The notes beneath the pieces are model-generated. The model was given only the letters and a program-made list of their open reading frames with translations. It was not told the origin of the DNA and ran no database searches. Shown here piece after piece: positions 11,101 through 18,865 of a DNA stretch of 35,354 nucleotides; position 1 is the stretch's first letter; every line of letters begins with the position of its first letter. Origin of the DNA: Hemicentrotus pulcherrimus (taxonomy: Eukaryota > Echinodermata > Echinoidea > Camarodonta > Strongylocentrotidae); NCBI GenBank assembly GCA_003118195.1, contig BEXV01001196.1, positions 89,530-124,883 on the forward strand, given 5' to 3'. The position numbers and the translations under genes were made by a program.

Positions 11101-14100
11101 GAGTTCTGGTCATGTGATTGCATTGTGAAAGAAACGGTGTGGAATCTATCAGAAAAGGTTGATCATCTAGTATAAAAGTATTTGTGTGTATTGCAAGGTT
11201 CTGGAATCANNNNNNNNNNNNNNNNNNNNNNNNNNNNNNNNNNNNNNNNNNNNNNNNNNNNNNNNNNNNNNNNNNNNNNNNNNNNNNNNNNNNNNNNNNN
11301 NNNNNNNNNNNNNNNNNNNNNNNNNNNNNNNNNNNNNNNNNNNNNNNNNNNNNNNNNNNNNNNNNNNNNNNNNNNNNNNNNNNNNNNNNNNNNNNNNNNN
11401 NNNNNNNNNNNNNNNNNNNNNNNNNNNNNNNNNNNNNNNNNNNNNNNNNNNNNNNNNNNNNNNNNNNNNNNNNNNNNNNNNNNNNNNNNNNNNNNNNNNN
11501 NNNNNNNNNNNNNNNNNNNNNNNNNNNNNNNNNNNNNNNNNNNNNNNNNNNNNNNNNNNNNNNNNNNNNNNNNNNNNNNNNNNNNNNNNNNNNNNNNNNN
11601 NNNNNNNNNNNNNNNNNNNNNNNNNNNNNNNNNNNNNNNNNNNNNNNNNNNNNNNNNNNNNNNNNNNNNNNNNNNNNNNNNNNNNNNNNNNNNNNNNNNN
11701 NNNNNNNNNNNNNNNNNNNNNNNNNNNNNNNNNNNNNNNNNNNNNNNNNNNNNNNNNNNNNNNNNNNNNNNNNNNNNNNNNNNNNNNNNNNNNNNNNNNN
11801 NNNNNNNNNNNNNNNNNNNNNNNNNNNNNNNNNNNNNNNNNNNNNNNNNNNNNNNNNNNNNNNNNNNNNNNNNNNNNNNNNNNNNNNNNNNNNNNNNNNN
11901 NNNNNNNNNNNNNNNNNNNNNNNNNNNNNNNNNNNNNNNNNNNNNNNNNNNNNNNNNNNNNNNNNNNNNNNNNNNNNNNNNNNNNNNNNNNNNNNNNNNN
12001 NNNNNNNNNNNNNNNNNNNNNNNNNNNNNNNNNNNNNNNNNNNNNNNNNNNNNNNNNNNNNNNNNNNNNNNNNNNNNNNNNNNNNNNNNNNNNNNNNNNN
12101 NNNNNNCAAAAGGCGCTTGCAGCGGCGATTGTCCACATTGCCTGACGAAGACTAGCAGTTAGCAGTCGAAACGTCGCAACTCTCGTTTGCTCTCTTCGTG
12201 TGACAACTGATCAACTACCAATCTAACACTTTTCATGCCTGTAATGTGCAAGGTTTTCTTTTGATAAACTCAGAATAAGGGCCACGTACCTGTTGATTCA
12301 TGTAAGCGTACTCTTTGATGAGATAAAGGGTCAAACAATGAAATAATAAGGCCAAGGTTACTGGGGATCAAAGACGCAAAAACATGTTTGATATTTCAAC
12401 TAATATGAATTCTTTTTCATGTTTTGTTCCATTAAAAAAGTATCACAAATATTTGAAAAACATTATAAATGAGGTAAATGAACATTTCCTATTATATTTT
12501 AGAATACTAGTAACATTGCAGTAGAGCATACTTGAAAAGAATAAAGAAGAAATGAAAATGTGGAGTTGAACTGAATTCTAACAAACTGTTTTCAATGCAT
12601 ACCAAATAAAGTCTTTTAAAATGAATTAAAACATTGCCTCAAAAAGGTTGACATGCAATAACTATTTAAAAGTCTCTTCTGTGATTGCTAAAGAAATCAA
12701 ATATCTCAGTTGTAAGAATGATTGCTTGCATAGAACTTGATGATGCTTTGGTTAACTCATGTGGGAAGACACAAAACGTCTGCTGTAGCGTGATATGACG
12801 AAGTCATATATTATGATCCAGACATTACTTAGATTTCAAAGGATTTCATCACTTTTTGTCCATTGTAAAAAGACACATTGAAGCCACCCACATACCCTAA
12901 AACCATCATTTGTAAGCATTTACAGATGTTTGTAAAAGGCCTGGGAAATATGAGATCAAGTTTGAAATATTGATGTTTACTTAGGGACAGTAACATACCA
13001 ATCTCTCTGGAAACTATTCTGATGCTGTTCTGACATTGCTTGTTAAAAGAACCTTCCCATTGTTATTCACCCTTTTGACATCCTGCCGTGTATTGTGGTG
13101 TGCAACCTCTTGCATATATATGAAAACACACTGTTGTACATGTGCACAAGACTTTACTATGTGCTAGGATGTACTCAATACTGTTCTTCTACATGAATAT
13201 TCCTGTGAAGGAATTGGGTCCTAGCCCTCGAGGGGAATATGAATTTATGGTCAATTAGATTCAGCTCGTTTTGTAGAGATGCCATGTTTGAACTCTGATC
13301 CCGCAGCTTCCACAATTTGCCTCAAATGACAAAGACATTTTATTAAGTCTTTTTTTTTTGTCAGTCGCTTTACTCATTGTTAAATCTAATGAAAATCATT
13401 TTGAAAAAAGTTACACTATTATCATAAATATTGATCAGGGCCCCATCTGAAAAAAGAGTTTCGATTGATTCAAATCAATCAGTCCTCCAATCAATCGCAA
13501 GTAGTTTGCAGTTTCCTATCTCTTAATACGTAAGTAGTTATTGATTGACTGATATCAATCACAACTGTTTATAAGAAGGCCAAGGTATTTGAATAACCTG
13601 ATAGTTATCCACCCTAGACACCATTTACGTCTAATGACAAAGATTTTGAAACAACATTTTCCCTTTTTCACTCTACTCGTTGGTGATTCAAATGACTTAT
13701 GGTCTGTCATTATGAAGCAAAATTGTACATCAGAAATTAAAATTACTTTATAAAGCAATCATCAAAAAAAAATTGTTCTAGACATTGTGTACATGATGTA
13801 CATGTATATTTAAAAGCGAGTAAGCTATCTGTAACGTGGTTCATAAATCTGAATAGCACAGGTGTCTTTCTCTCCATTGCATTATAATTCATGAAAATCT
13901 TGTAACTTTACAGTGCAATCTTTATTGAGATTTATGACAATTTTATTAAGAATTATGAGATTTATTTGAGGATGTCAGGTTTAGATTCAATAGTTATAAA
14001 AACAGTCATATTTCTTCATACTGAAATGCTATACAAACAAAAAAATGTTTTGGTTTCATGATAATTGGGCCCCTCCATTAAAAATGCTTAGTGCTTCAGA

Positions 14101-17100
14101 GTTAACTCTCAGGAGAGGTAGGAAATAAGGCCAAGGCCAAACTAGATGTTATTTCCTTCAGCTCATCAGGGTTTTTAAATACCCTTGCTACCCATCAAAC
14201 TGTCAATGTGTAATGCACACTCTTACATCCATCCATTCATTTCAATCAATGCATGGCTTGGGAATTGTGCAATAATGACAAATGCTTCAATAACAATAGC
14301 TCCATGGTCAAATCATAACATAAATCATTTTCCTTCTGATTATTTGTTTTTACATTTTTGTAATTTTATATGGTGGTATCATGCGGCATCCCACAGGGAA
14401 TGGAGTTAGGTCCAGTCCTTTTTTTTCTATAATCCGTGTTAACGATGCTGTATGTATACCAACTTCAACCCTGGATGAAACCTACATAGGCACAGTACTT
14501 TAATGTCCTCATATCCAATGGGCCAGCTATGCATTTGGTGATAATACACTTAATTTAGTCCATGTTGAGGTTTTAATCAAGATTTAGACCTTGGGTTAAG
14601 GTAGCTTAAAGAAATGGAGTCGCATGAAAAGATTGCTTTCGGTGATAATACACTTAATTTAGTCCATGTTGAGGTTTTAATCAAGATTTAGACCTTGGGT
14701 TAAGGTAGCTTAAAGAAATGGAGTCGCATGAAAAGATGCTTTCGTTTTCATTTTTACATTTTGCTAAACTGCCTAAAAGAAATCTCCTTTGTGACTGCTG
14801 GCCTATATCTTTCAAGATATAGAGCACAGACCACAGAGGTAATGTTAATCAAGTCTAAGTCTGATCACCGGTAGGGGACCGGTGGGCAGAGGGGCTTTGA
14901 TTTCAGCTGATGAACATTTGAAAGATGTGTATGCTTCTAGGAATTCTGATTCATAATGCAACTATCAGCATGTGGAGCAAAATGAGAAGTCAAAGGTCAA
15001 CTGCAGTGACCCTTGACCTCTTAACTGATTTCTACCTGCAAGAATTCCTTTGATCTGATATCTTATTACTCAAGACCATAATGATATATCTTATATGGAT
15101 GGATGGACAAGTTTTCTTTAGTTAACCCCGAAAGCGCTATTGGCAGATTTTATCACTCCAATTCTAATAATGTATTAAAAATAGCCAAAAAAGTTTTTTG
15201 TTTTTTTTACTTGAAATTGAGAGTAGGTTCATAAACAGATAATCCAAGCCCCAAAAGGTATGCTGTTATATTGCACCAGATGCACTTTAAATAGAAAAAC
15301 CACAGTTTCTCAAAAATGTTGTGAGATGCAACATATTCTTACCAGCAGGCCCCCAAAGAATGACCTTTTTTCCTATAAATTTCTAGTATTTACACTAGGC
15401 TAATTTACATTTTGCTGGTAATTTAATTAAACTGTCTTATATTTCTTTCTAGGAATTTTCTGTTATTATTGTGTATTCTATCTTACTTATGTTTATAATG
15501 CAGATGCTCTTATGTAATCTCTTTTTTGTTTCTTCTCAAGTGCGCCTTGAGCATTTGATTTAGAGTGGATATGGCACCTTACAAATCTCATATACATGTA
15601 TTGTTATCATTATTATCAATGTTTTTGTTTGTTCATGTTTTTTGACAACCTTCTTCTGATTTTTGTTATCCACCTTAGATGAGCTAACTGGAAGCGGAGT
15701 GGTCAGCAGACCCACTATCCTCTACATCATCGTTCCCGCCGTAACAGTCATAGTCGTCATCCTCCTCATCTGTGGGTGTGTGTGCTTCTGTTGGAGACAG
15801 ACCAAGTCTCAGCGCTATGGGGGCGTGGCTAGCAGGACCAGGCCTAGTGAGATGGTGGCCCTCCAACAGAAACTACAGGTCAGTTCAGGCAATATGTTTG
15901 AGACCGTAGATGTTAACTGCCTGTATCTCTATAGAAATTAGAAATTACCAGACTGGCACAGCTCATAGCACACATTAAATTCAAAAATATATTTAAATAC
16001 TGGCTTTACTGGTGGAATATGCATCTCTGAATGTTTTAACACCTGTCATAATACTCAGATAAATACATACATGTCACCCTAAGGCTGGAAAGAGGTTTAG
16101 ACACTAGTTCAAATATATTTTAGGATGAATCTGTATAGGGTACTGAAGCTGTGACGTCATAAAAATCTATTTTAAAAATATCTAATGGTTAGGAGCTAGA
16201 GCATACATGTATAACAATGAGTTCCCATAGGACATATATTTATTCAGATGGTCATATCTCAGCTAATACTTAACCTATTCAATTGGTTTTCGACATTTGG
16301 ACATTATTTTTGATGCTCGTTCAGAAAATGGAGGAAAAAAATAGAGAAATTCTAAAAATATATTTTTGATGAAGTCACAGTCTATGGGCATTGATTATAA
16401 ACCATTTTATTGAAAAAAAAATCAATGGTCAGGAAACAGTCACCAGCACAACAAAGAGTGTAGTCATTGGTAGTTTCCAAATCAGATGAAATTCTATGTT
16501 TTAGATATTCACTTGTGTGGCTTTAACTTGGATAGAGACAGTGCAGTAAGGGAAGTTCTTGCATATCTGTTTGTCCTCTCCTTTTCTTATATATTACATT
16601 TCCTGTCTCATTTCTGTTTTTTATCAGGTGAAGGAGATTCCATTGGCAGCCATCAAGTTCAGTGAAGCCCTTGGGGATGGCACGTTTGGCAAGGTATGGC
16701 GAGGAGAGCTGATGGGTCTAAACAACCAGTACAGCTGTACATCCATCGTCATCAAGACATTGGACAAGGAAGCCAGCCCCGCCCTTCAGCAGGACTACCG
16801 TAACGAGACCAGCGTGATGGCATCCCTCAATCATCCCAACATCATCACTCTCTTAGGGGTGTGCACCAAGGAGAAACCCAACTGTATGCTGTTTGAGTTC
16901 TTACCTCATGGTGATCTGCATGAATTCCTAGTCAGGCACTCTCCCAATTCAGACGTTGGCTTCGGGAGCGGAGACGACGACACCCAATCCTCCTTGGATG
17001 CCTCCGATTTCTTGAACATCGCCATCCAGATAGTATCTGGCATGGATTATCTCTCTAGCAGGCATTTTGTCCATAGAGACCTTGCTGCTAGGAACTGCAT

Positions 17101-17749
17101 GGTTGGTGAGCACCATCAGATTAAGATCACTGATTTTGGTCTGGCAAGGGATATTTATTCAGGGGATTACTATAGGATGCCCTCGCAGGCTGTTCTGCCC
17201 ATCCGCTGGATGTCTCCAGAAGCTATCATGTTTGGTCGCTTCACAGTGGAGAGCGATATCTGGTCTTTTGGTGTGGTCTTATGGGAGATTTACTCGTACG
17301 GCTTGCAACCGTTTTATGGTTATAATAACAATGAGGTGATAGAGATGATCCGAACCCGTCACATCCTGCCCAGCCCTAGCGGTTGCCCTCAGTACATCTA
17401 TGCACTCATGACAGAATGCTGGAGTGAAATACCTGCTAGGAGACCTCCGTTTAAGGTCATCTCCACACGCCTACGAGCATTAGACACTGTACCTATGCAC
17501 ACGCAAAACGGAAACATATACGGCAACCCCGCCGCGAACTTTAACCCCCAGTACAGCGGGCTGTACTCTCCACAAACGCACTGCAGCTCCGAGGGCAAGA
17601 AAAGTCACGGGTCGTCGGGGGGCAGCAGACACTCTCAACCCAAAATGGGTCTCGCTGACAAAGCCATGTCAGAGACTTCTAGCTCATCACATCATACAAG
17701 ATCAACAGGACATGGTAAATCAGAAAAGGTTGAACAAACCGCTGTATAA
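1893..17749 (+). CDS. Ror: Ror-family receptor tyrosine kinase, 5'-incomplete, spliced (gene overview)
   Basis: Seven supported coding exons: 1893-2194, 5873-5903, 6556-6971, 8794-8888, 9427-9577, 15679-15878 and 16628-17749. They total 2317 nt, about 771 residues from the Ig domain to the stop. Each has an AG acceptor and GT donor, and exit phases run 1, 2, 1, 0, 1, 0 with every next exon matching. The order Ig, Frizzled-type CRD, kringle, transmembrane segment, tyrosine kinase occurs only in the ROR family. Known family role: Wnt5-type ligands bind the CRD at the cell surface and control polarity and cell movement. Two points are odd: an in-frame TAA in the CRD exon (6626-6628), and a C-terminal tail of only about 88 residues, where vertebrate RORs have roughly 190 or more with Ser/Thr/Pro-rich stretches. 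The signal peptide exon is missing, probably left of the window. The single invertebrate gene cannot be assigned to ROR1 or ROR2. Confidence 0.95.
3042..3354. mobile_element. Short foldback element (MITE-like)
   Basis: The left end GGGGGGTGTTTCACAAAGAT (from 3043) is the inverse of the right end ATCTTTGTGAAACACCCCCC (to about 3353). Similarity continues inward for about 55 bp with mismatches (CTCTAAGTTTGACTTAA against TTAAGTCCAACTTAGAG). The roughly 310-bp AT-rich body has no coding capacity. This looks like a non-autonomous DNA transposon. No clean target duplication is visible because C/G runs flank both ends. Confidence 0.75.
3914..4210. repeat. Degenerate tandem repeat, period about 104 bp
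   Basis: ACATACGCTTTACCTCAGAT (3914) recurs as ACATACGCTTTGCCCTCAGA at 4018, and each copy continues through CAGCATTTC, CTGTTCATACATGGGTGCTC or close variants. A weaker third copy starts near 4135 (ACATACAGCGTTTCAACTC, then GTTCATATATAGGTGCTC). Confidence 0.6.
5873..5903 (+). CDS. Ror: Ror exon: 31-nt linker between Ig domain and CRD
   Basis: Pyrimidine-rich acceptor (TTTCTTTCCTATTTCTACAG) and strong donor GTAAGTG. Joined to the Ig exon (phase 1) it reads ASETTRPVAA and leaves in phase 2, which fits the CRD exon exactly. Without it the Ig exon (exit phase 1) and the CRD exon (entry needing phase 2) would be out of frame, so the micro-exon is required. It encodes a Thr/Pro/Ala spacer comparable in position to the PPPTASPG-type linker of vertebrate ROR1. 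Confidence 0.8.
5904..6555. other. Ror intron between linker exon and CRD exon
   Basis: No exon. Contains the palindrome with two CRE sites at 6375-6416. Confidence 0.6.
6375..6416. promoter_or_regulatory. 42-bp palindrome carrying two TGACGTCA (CRE) sites
   Basis: The 14-bp arms TGACGTCATCCATG (6375-6388) and CATGGATGACGTCA (6403-6416) are perfect inverses; an inner ATAGTGCACTAT is itself a palindrome. Each outer end is a perfect consensus CREB/ATF site. It lies 140 bp before the CRD exon. It may be a cis-regulatory site or the remnant of a small foldback element; the sequence alone cannot decide. Confidence 0.6.
6556..6971 (+). CDS. Ror: Ror exon: Frizzled-type cysteine-rich domain, with in-frame stop
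   Basis: Acceptor TCTAG at 6551-6555, donor GTATTG from 6972, exit phase 1. The translation has the ten CRD cysteines in order (GYC, MTC, PQC, SLC, PFC, ELC, DEC, DIC, PDC, ANC) and ROR-typical strings such as YAIPSLC, FPFCDET and LCRDECEILE. The family role is lipid-modified Wnt binding. The 24th complete codon is TAA (6626-6628). In alignment with vertebrate ROR1 (FIGNRTVYMES against FISNHSI*VTD) it falls on a tyrosine, and TAT or TAC differs from TAA by one base. Everything else is intact and in frame. A base error, a polymorphic null allele or a recent inactivation would all look like this. Confidence 0.92.
6626..6628 (+). other. Ror: In-frame TAA inside the Ror CRD exon
   Basis: Counting from the CRD acceptor (first full codon at 6557), codon 24 is TAA, followed by GTG. 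The reading frame is coding on both sides, so this is a substitution rather than a frameshift. A GTG-initiated reading beginning at 6629 is only the downstream part of the same exon. Confidence 0.9.
6972..8793. other. Ror intron between CRD and kringle
   Basis: No exon recognised. The last 400 bp form a very long pyrimidine tract (separate entry). Confidence 0.6.
8400..8760. repeat. Long polypyrimidine (CT-rich) low-complexity tract
   Basis: The + strand is nearly all C/T: TCTC, CTCTCT and TTTC runs interspersed with short A/G interruptions, including CTCTCTCTCTCT near 8631 and CCCCTCCCTCTCT near 8697. It ends about 30 bp before the kringle acceptor. The Ser/Leu/Phe-rich open frames over it are products of the repeat, not genes. 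Confidence 0.85.
8794..8888 (+). CDS. Ror: Ror exon: kringle, first half
   Basis: Acceptor CATTAG at 8788-8793 lies at the end of a very long pyrimidine tract; donor GTATAC starts at 8889. Joined in phase 1 it reads DHKCYNDTGEDYRG, then TKSGFACQSWD, the kringle N-terminal half with its first two cysteines and the CQSW motif. Exit phase is 0. An intron within the kringle at this point is consistent with the next exon starting at the conserved HEHALWP region. Confidence 0.93.
9427..9577 (+). CDS. Ror: Ror exon: kringle, second half
   Basis: Acceptor CATCAG (9421-9426), donor GTAAGG from 9578, entry phase 0 and exit phase 1. It encodes the remaining four kringle cysteines: HNFCRNPGNG, KPWCFTTNP, EKCDMPRC. 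GGHNFCRNPG and PWCF are hallmark kringle strings and match the vertebrate ROR kringle. Kringles are protein-binding modules; in RORs the ligand of this one is unsettled. Confidence 0.94.
11210..12106. other. Assembly gap (897 N)
   Basis: A run of N. Open frames reported through it are artefacts. Repeat-like sequence at its right edge suggests the gap was caused by a repeat. Confidence 0.99.
12107..12190 (+). mobile_element. Possible Penelope-like element relic with hammerhead-like core
   Basis: Directly after the gap: CCTGACGAAGACT, a short loop, then AGTCGAAACGTCGC. CTGACGA and GAAA flank a perfect 4-bp stem (GACT/AGTC), in the order of a hammerhead ribozyme (CUGANGA, stem II, GAAA). One extra A before the stem departs from the ideal. 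Penelope-like retroelements are known to carry hammerhead motifs in their terminal repeats. No reverse transcriptase is visible, so the assignment is tentative. Confidence 0.35.
13450..13561. promoter_or_regulatory. Cluster of TGATTGAT/ATCAATCA motifs
   Basis: GATTGATTCAAATCAATCAG, CCAATCAATCG and TTGATTGACTGATATCAATC occur within about 110 bp. TGATTGAT is the known PBC (PBX/EXD) type homeodomain site, and the first block is a palindrome. Could equally be simple local repetition. Confidence 0.3.
14373..14594 (+). pseudogene. Degenerate LINE (non-LTR) reverse transcriptase fragment
   Basis: From 14373 the frame reads VVSCGIPQGMELGPVLFF, the RT motif GIPQGSxLGPLLF, with a stop after it. After a frameshift in the T run at 14419-14426 the next frame reads IIRVNDAVCIP, as in the LINE xIYxNDL region. 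After one more stop comes SYAFGDNTLNL, a decayed FADDTTL catalytic motif (first catalytic Asp position now Gly or Asn). Motif order and spacing are those of a LINE RT palm. It is dead and lies sense to Ror inside its intron. Confidence 0.75.
14537..14743. repeat. 104-bp near-perfect tandem duplication
   Basis: The block starting GGTGATAATACACTTAATTT at 14537 restarts at 14641 and runs to 14743. The only difference seen is one T (GATTGCTTTC against GATGCTTTC). It duplicates the decayed catalytic-motif part of the LINE relic. Recent duplication, polymorphic VNTR or an assembly join of two haplotypes are all possible. Confidence 0.92.
15679..15878 (+). CDS. Ror: Ror exon: transmembrane segment and juxtamembrane region
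   Basis: Acceptor CACCTTAG to 15678, donor GTCAGT from 15879, entry phase 1 and exit phase 0. After DELTGSGVVSRP comes a hydrophobic run starting ILYIIVPAVTVIVVILLICG and ending CVCFCW, followed by a basic stop-transfer RQTKSQR. The cysteine-rich cytoplasmic boundary could be palmitoylated (inference). The TM position directly after the kringle and the EMVALQQKLQ juxtamembrane end (compare vertebrate EMSML) fit ROR. Confidence 0.93.
15879..16627. other. Ror intron before the kinase exon
   Basis: No exon. Ends with a pyrimidine tract before the kinase acceptor; contains the foldback element at 16149-16380. Confidence 0.6.
16149..16380. mobile_element. Probable short foldback element
   Basis: The left end CTGTGACGTCATAAAAATC is the imperfect inverse of the right end TTTTTGATGAAGTCACAG, 232 bp apart, with A/T-rich inner arms also roughly complementary. 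The body is non-coding. Length and ends suggest a MITE. Confidence 0.5.
16628..17749 (+). CDS. Ror: Ror terminal exon: tyrosine kinase domain and short C-terminal tail
   Basis: One exon of 373 codons plus TAA (17747-17749), after acceptor TTATCAG. Exon residue numbering: KEIPLAAIKF at 2-11; glycine loop G16-D-G18-T-F-G21; catalytic Lys43 (IVIKTL); helix-C Glu60; HRDLAARN 149-156; DFG 169-171; activation loop YSGDYY 177-182; PIRWMSPEA 191-199; DIWSFGVVLWE 210-220; CW-x6-RRP 264-273. SPNSDVG followed by an acidic insert is also seen in vertebrate RORs. All catalytic residues are canonical, whereas human ROR1 and ROR2 deviate (HKD, DLG, altered glycine loop) and are regarded as pseudokinases. 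After about residue 286 there is a Ser/His/Gly-rich tail of about 88 residues. The open frame upstream of 16628 is intron. Confidence 0.96.
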   Translation: MKEIPLAAIKFSEALGDGTFGKVWRGELMGLNNQYSCTSIVIKTLDKEASPALQQDYRNETSVMASLNHPNIITLLGVCTKEKPNCMLFEFLPHGDLHEFLVRHSPNSDVGFGSGDDDTQSSLDASDFLNIAIQIVSGMDYLSSRHFVHRDLAARNCMVGEHHQIKITDFGLARDIYSGDYYRMPSQAVLPIRWMSPEAIMFGRFTVESDIWSFGVVLWEIYSYGLQPFYGYNNNEVIEMIRTRHILPSPSGCPQYIYALMTECWSEIPARRPPFKVISTRLRALDTVPMHTQNGNIYGNPAANFNPQYSGLYSPQTHCSSEGKKSHGSSGGSRHSQPKMGLADKAMSETSSSSHHTRSTGHGKSEKVEQTAV

Positions 17750-18859
17750 TAACCACTAATATTGTCTCTTTATCATATATGCACTTGTATAAAGTTGTAC
17801 TGGAATACACTGTAACTCTCTCGTAATGCTTTGGTCTAGAATGGTTTCTATATTGCAATGTGTGAAGGCTAGAAAATAAGTTTTGCAAGTAGATATTTAA
17901 AGACAAAGAAATGTAAAAAATGTCTATTTGTGTGAATGCACTAGCATACTTGTAGGTAAATAGAGCTGATATTTGCTTTCTAGTGGCTTCATGATGTACT
18001 TAAGCAAAGGCAAAACCAAAGAATATTATCCTATGCTTATATTAAACTTTGCAACTCCGTCCTTCATTTTGTACTTGTTTTCAACCGAGTATTCCCTCTC
18101 AGTATGCTTTATCATGTAGCTACAAGTCAGGTATTCAAACTATGCACCGTATTCATTGGATTCAGTTATACTTCATAATTTTACAATTTATTTATTGAAT
18201 TTGATCATTTGCTCGCGATCTACAAAGATCTTTTTCAAGTCAGCATTGATAATGATTCAACCCCCAAAGAAGTATTTGCAATGTAATGTCTGGTCATCAT
18301 TATCAATTTGTCATGGATAACTAATCAAGAAAGTCAATTGATAATACTCTAAGTATTTCCGACCACTAAAAAAACTTGTAACGGAACGTTTCATTATCAT
18401 TGAATTATCTTGGCTTATATATCTATCTAGAACTGAATTTCTTAAATGCCCTAGACAAGGGAATGTCTTTTCAGCCCCCTAAAAAGTGTAAAGGTGTTAC
18501 AGTTTGTACAAAAAATTGCAATCGAAAAAGTATACACGCATATTTAAATCAAAATCCTATAAAAATCATGTTTATAATCCATTTTAACATTGCTACAGAG
18601 AAATTCTAATTAGTTATCATGTAAGGGAGTGATTTGATAGAGAGAGCAGGAAATCTAAGCTGCCGAATTCCTTATTAAAGCACACCAGAAAATATATTCA
18701 TAGACATAGACTAGATGATTATTGGTGTGGAGATACTAACAACCAACTTCTCAAACTCTCAAAGTTTTTCTAACTTTGTCGGTTACCAGGTGTGATTCAC
18801 ATTTGCCAAAACATGAACTCAGTTTTTCTCATCAGTTTTCTTCAACCAAGAAAAGTATG

Positions 18860-18865
18860 AATAAA
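18860..18865 (+). promoter_or_regulatory. Candidate Ror poly(A) signal AATAAA
   Basis: AATAAA followed by a T/G-rich stretch (TCTTGTTTGATTTGATTTG), 1.1 kb after the stop. Alternatives are ATTAAA at 18041-18046 and AATAAA at 21305-21310. Which is used cannot be told from sequence. Confidence 0.3.

Larger units (their letters stand above)
9578..15678. other. Large Ror intron between kringle and transmembrane exons
   Basis: 6.1 kb including an 897-base gap. The kringle exon leaves in phase 1 and the TM exon enters in phase 1, so no coding exon need be hidden in the gap. Features inside it have their own entries: X-box-like motifs, PLE-like relic, TGATTGAT cluster, LINE relic, tandem duplication. 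Confidence 0.7.

Noticed and set aside
11167..12162. Five long open frames of about 310-326 codons
   Set aside because: They are read through the N gap; almost every residue is undetermined.
14185..14409. 74-codon open frame over the LINE relic
   Set aside because: Wrong frame relative to the recognisable RT motifs (GIPQG, LGPVLF).
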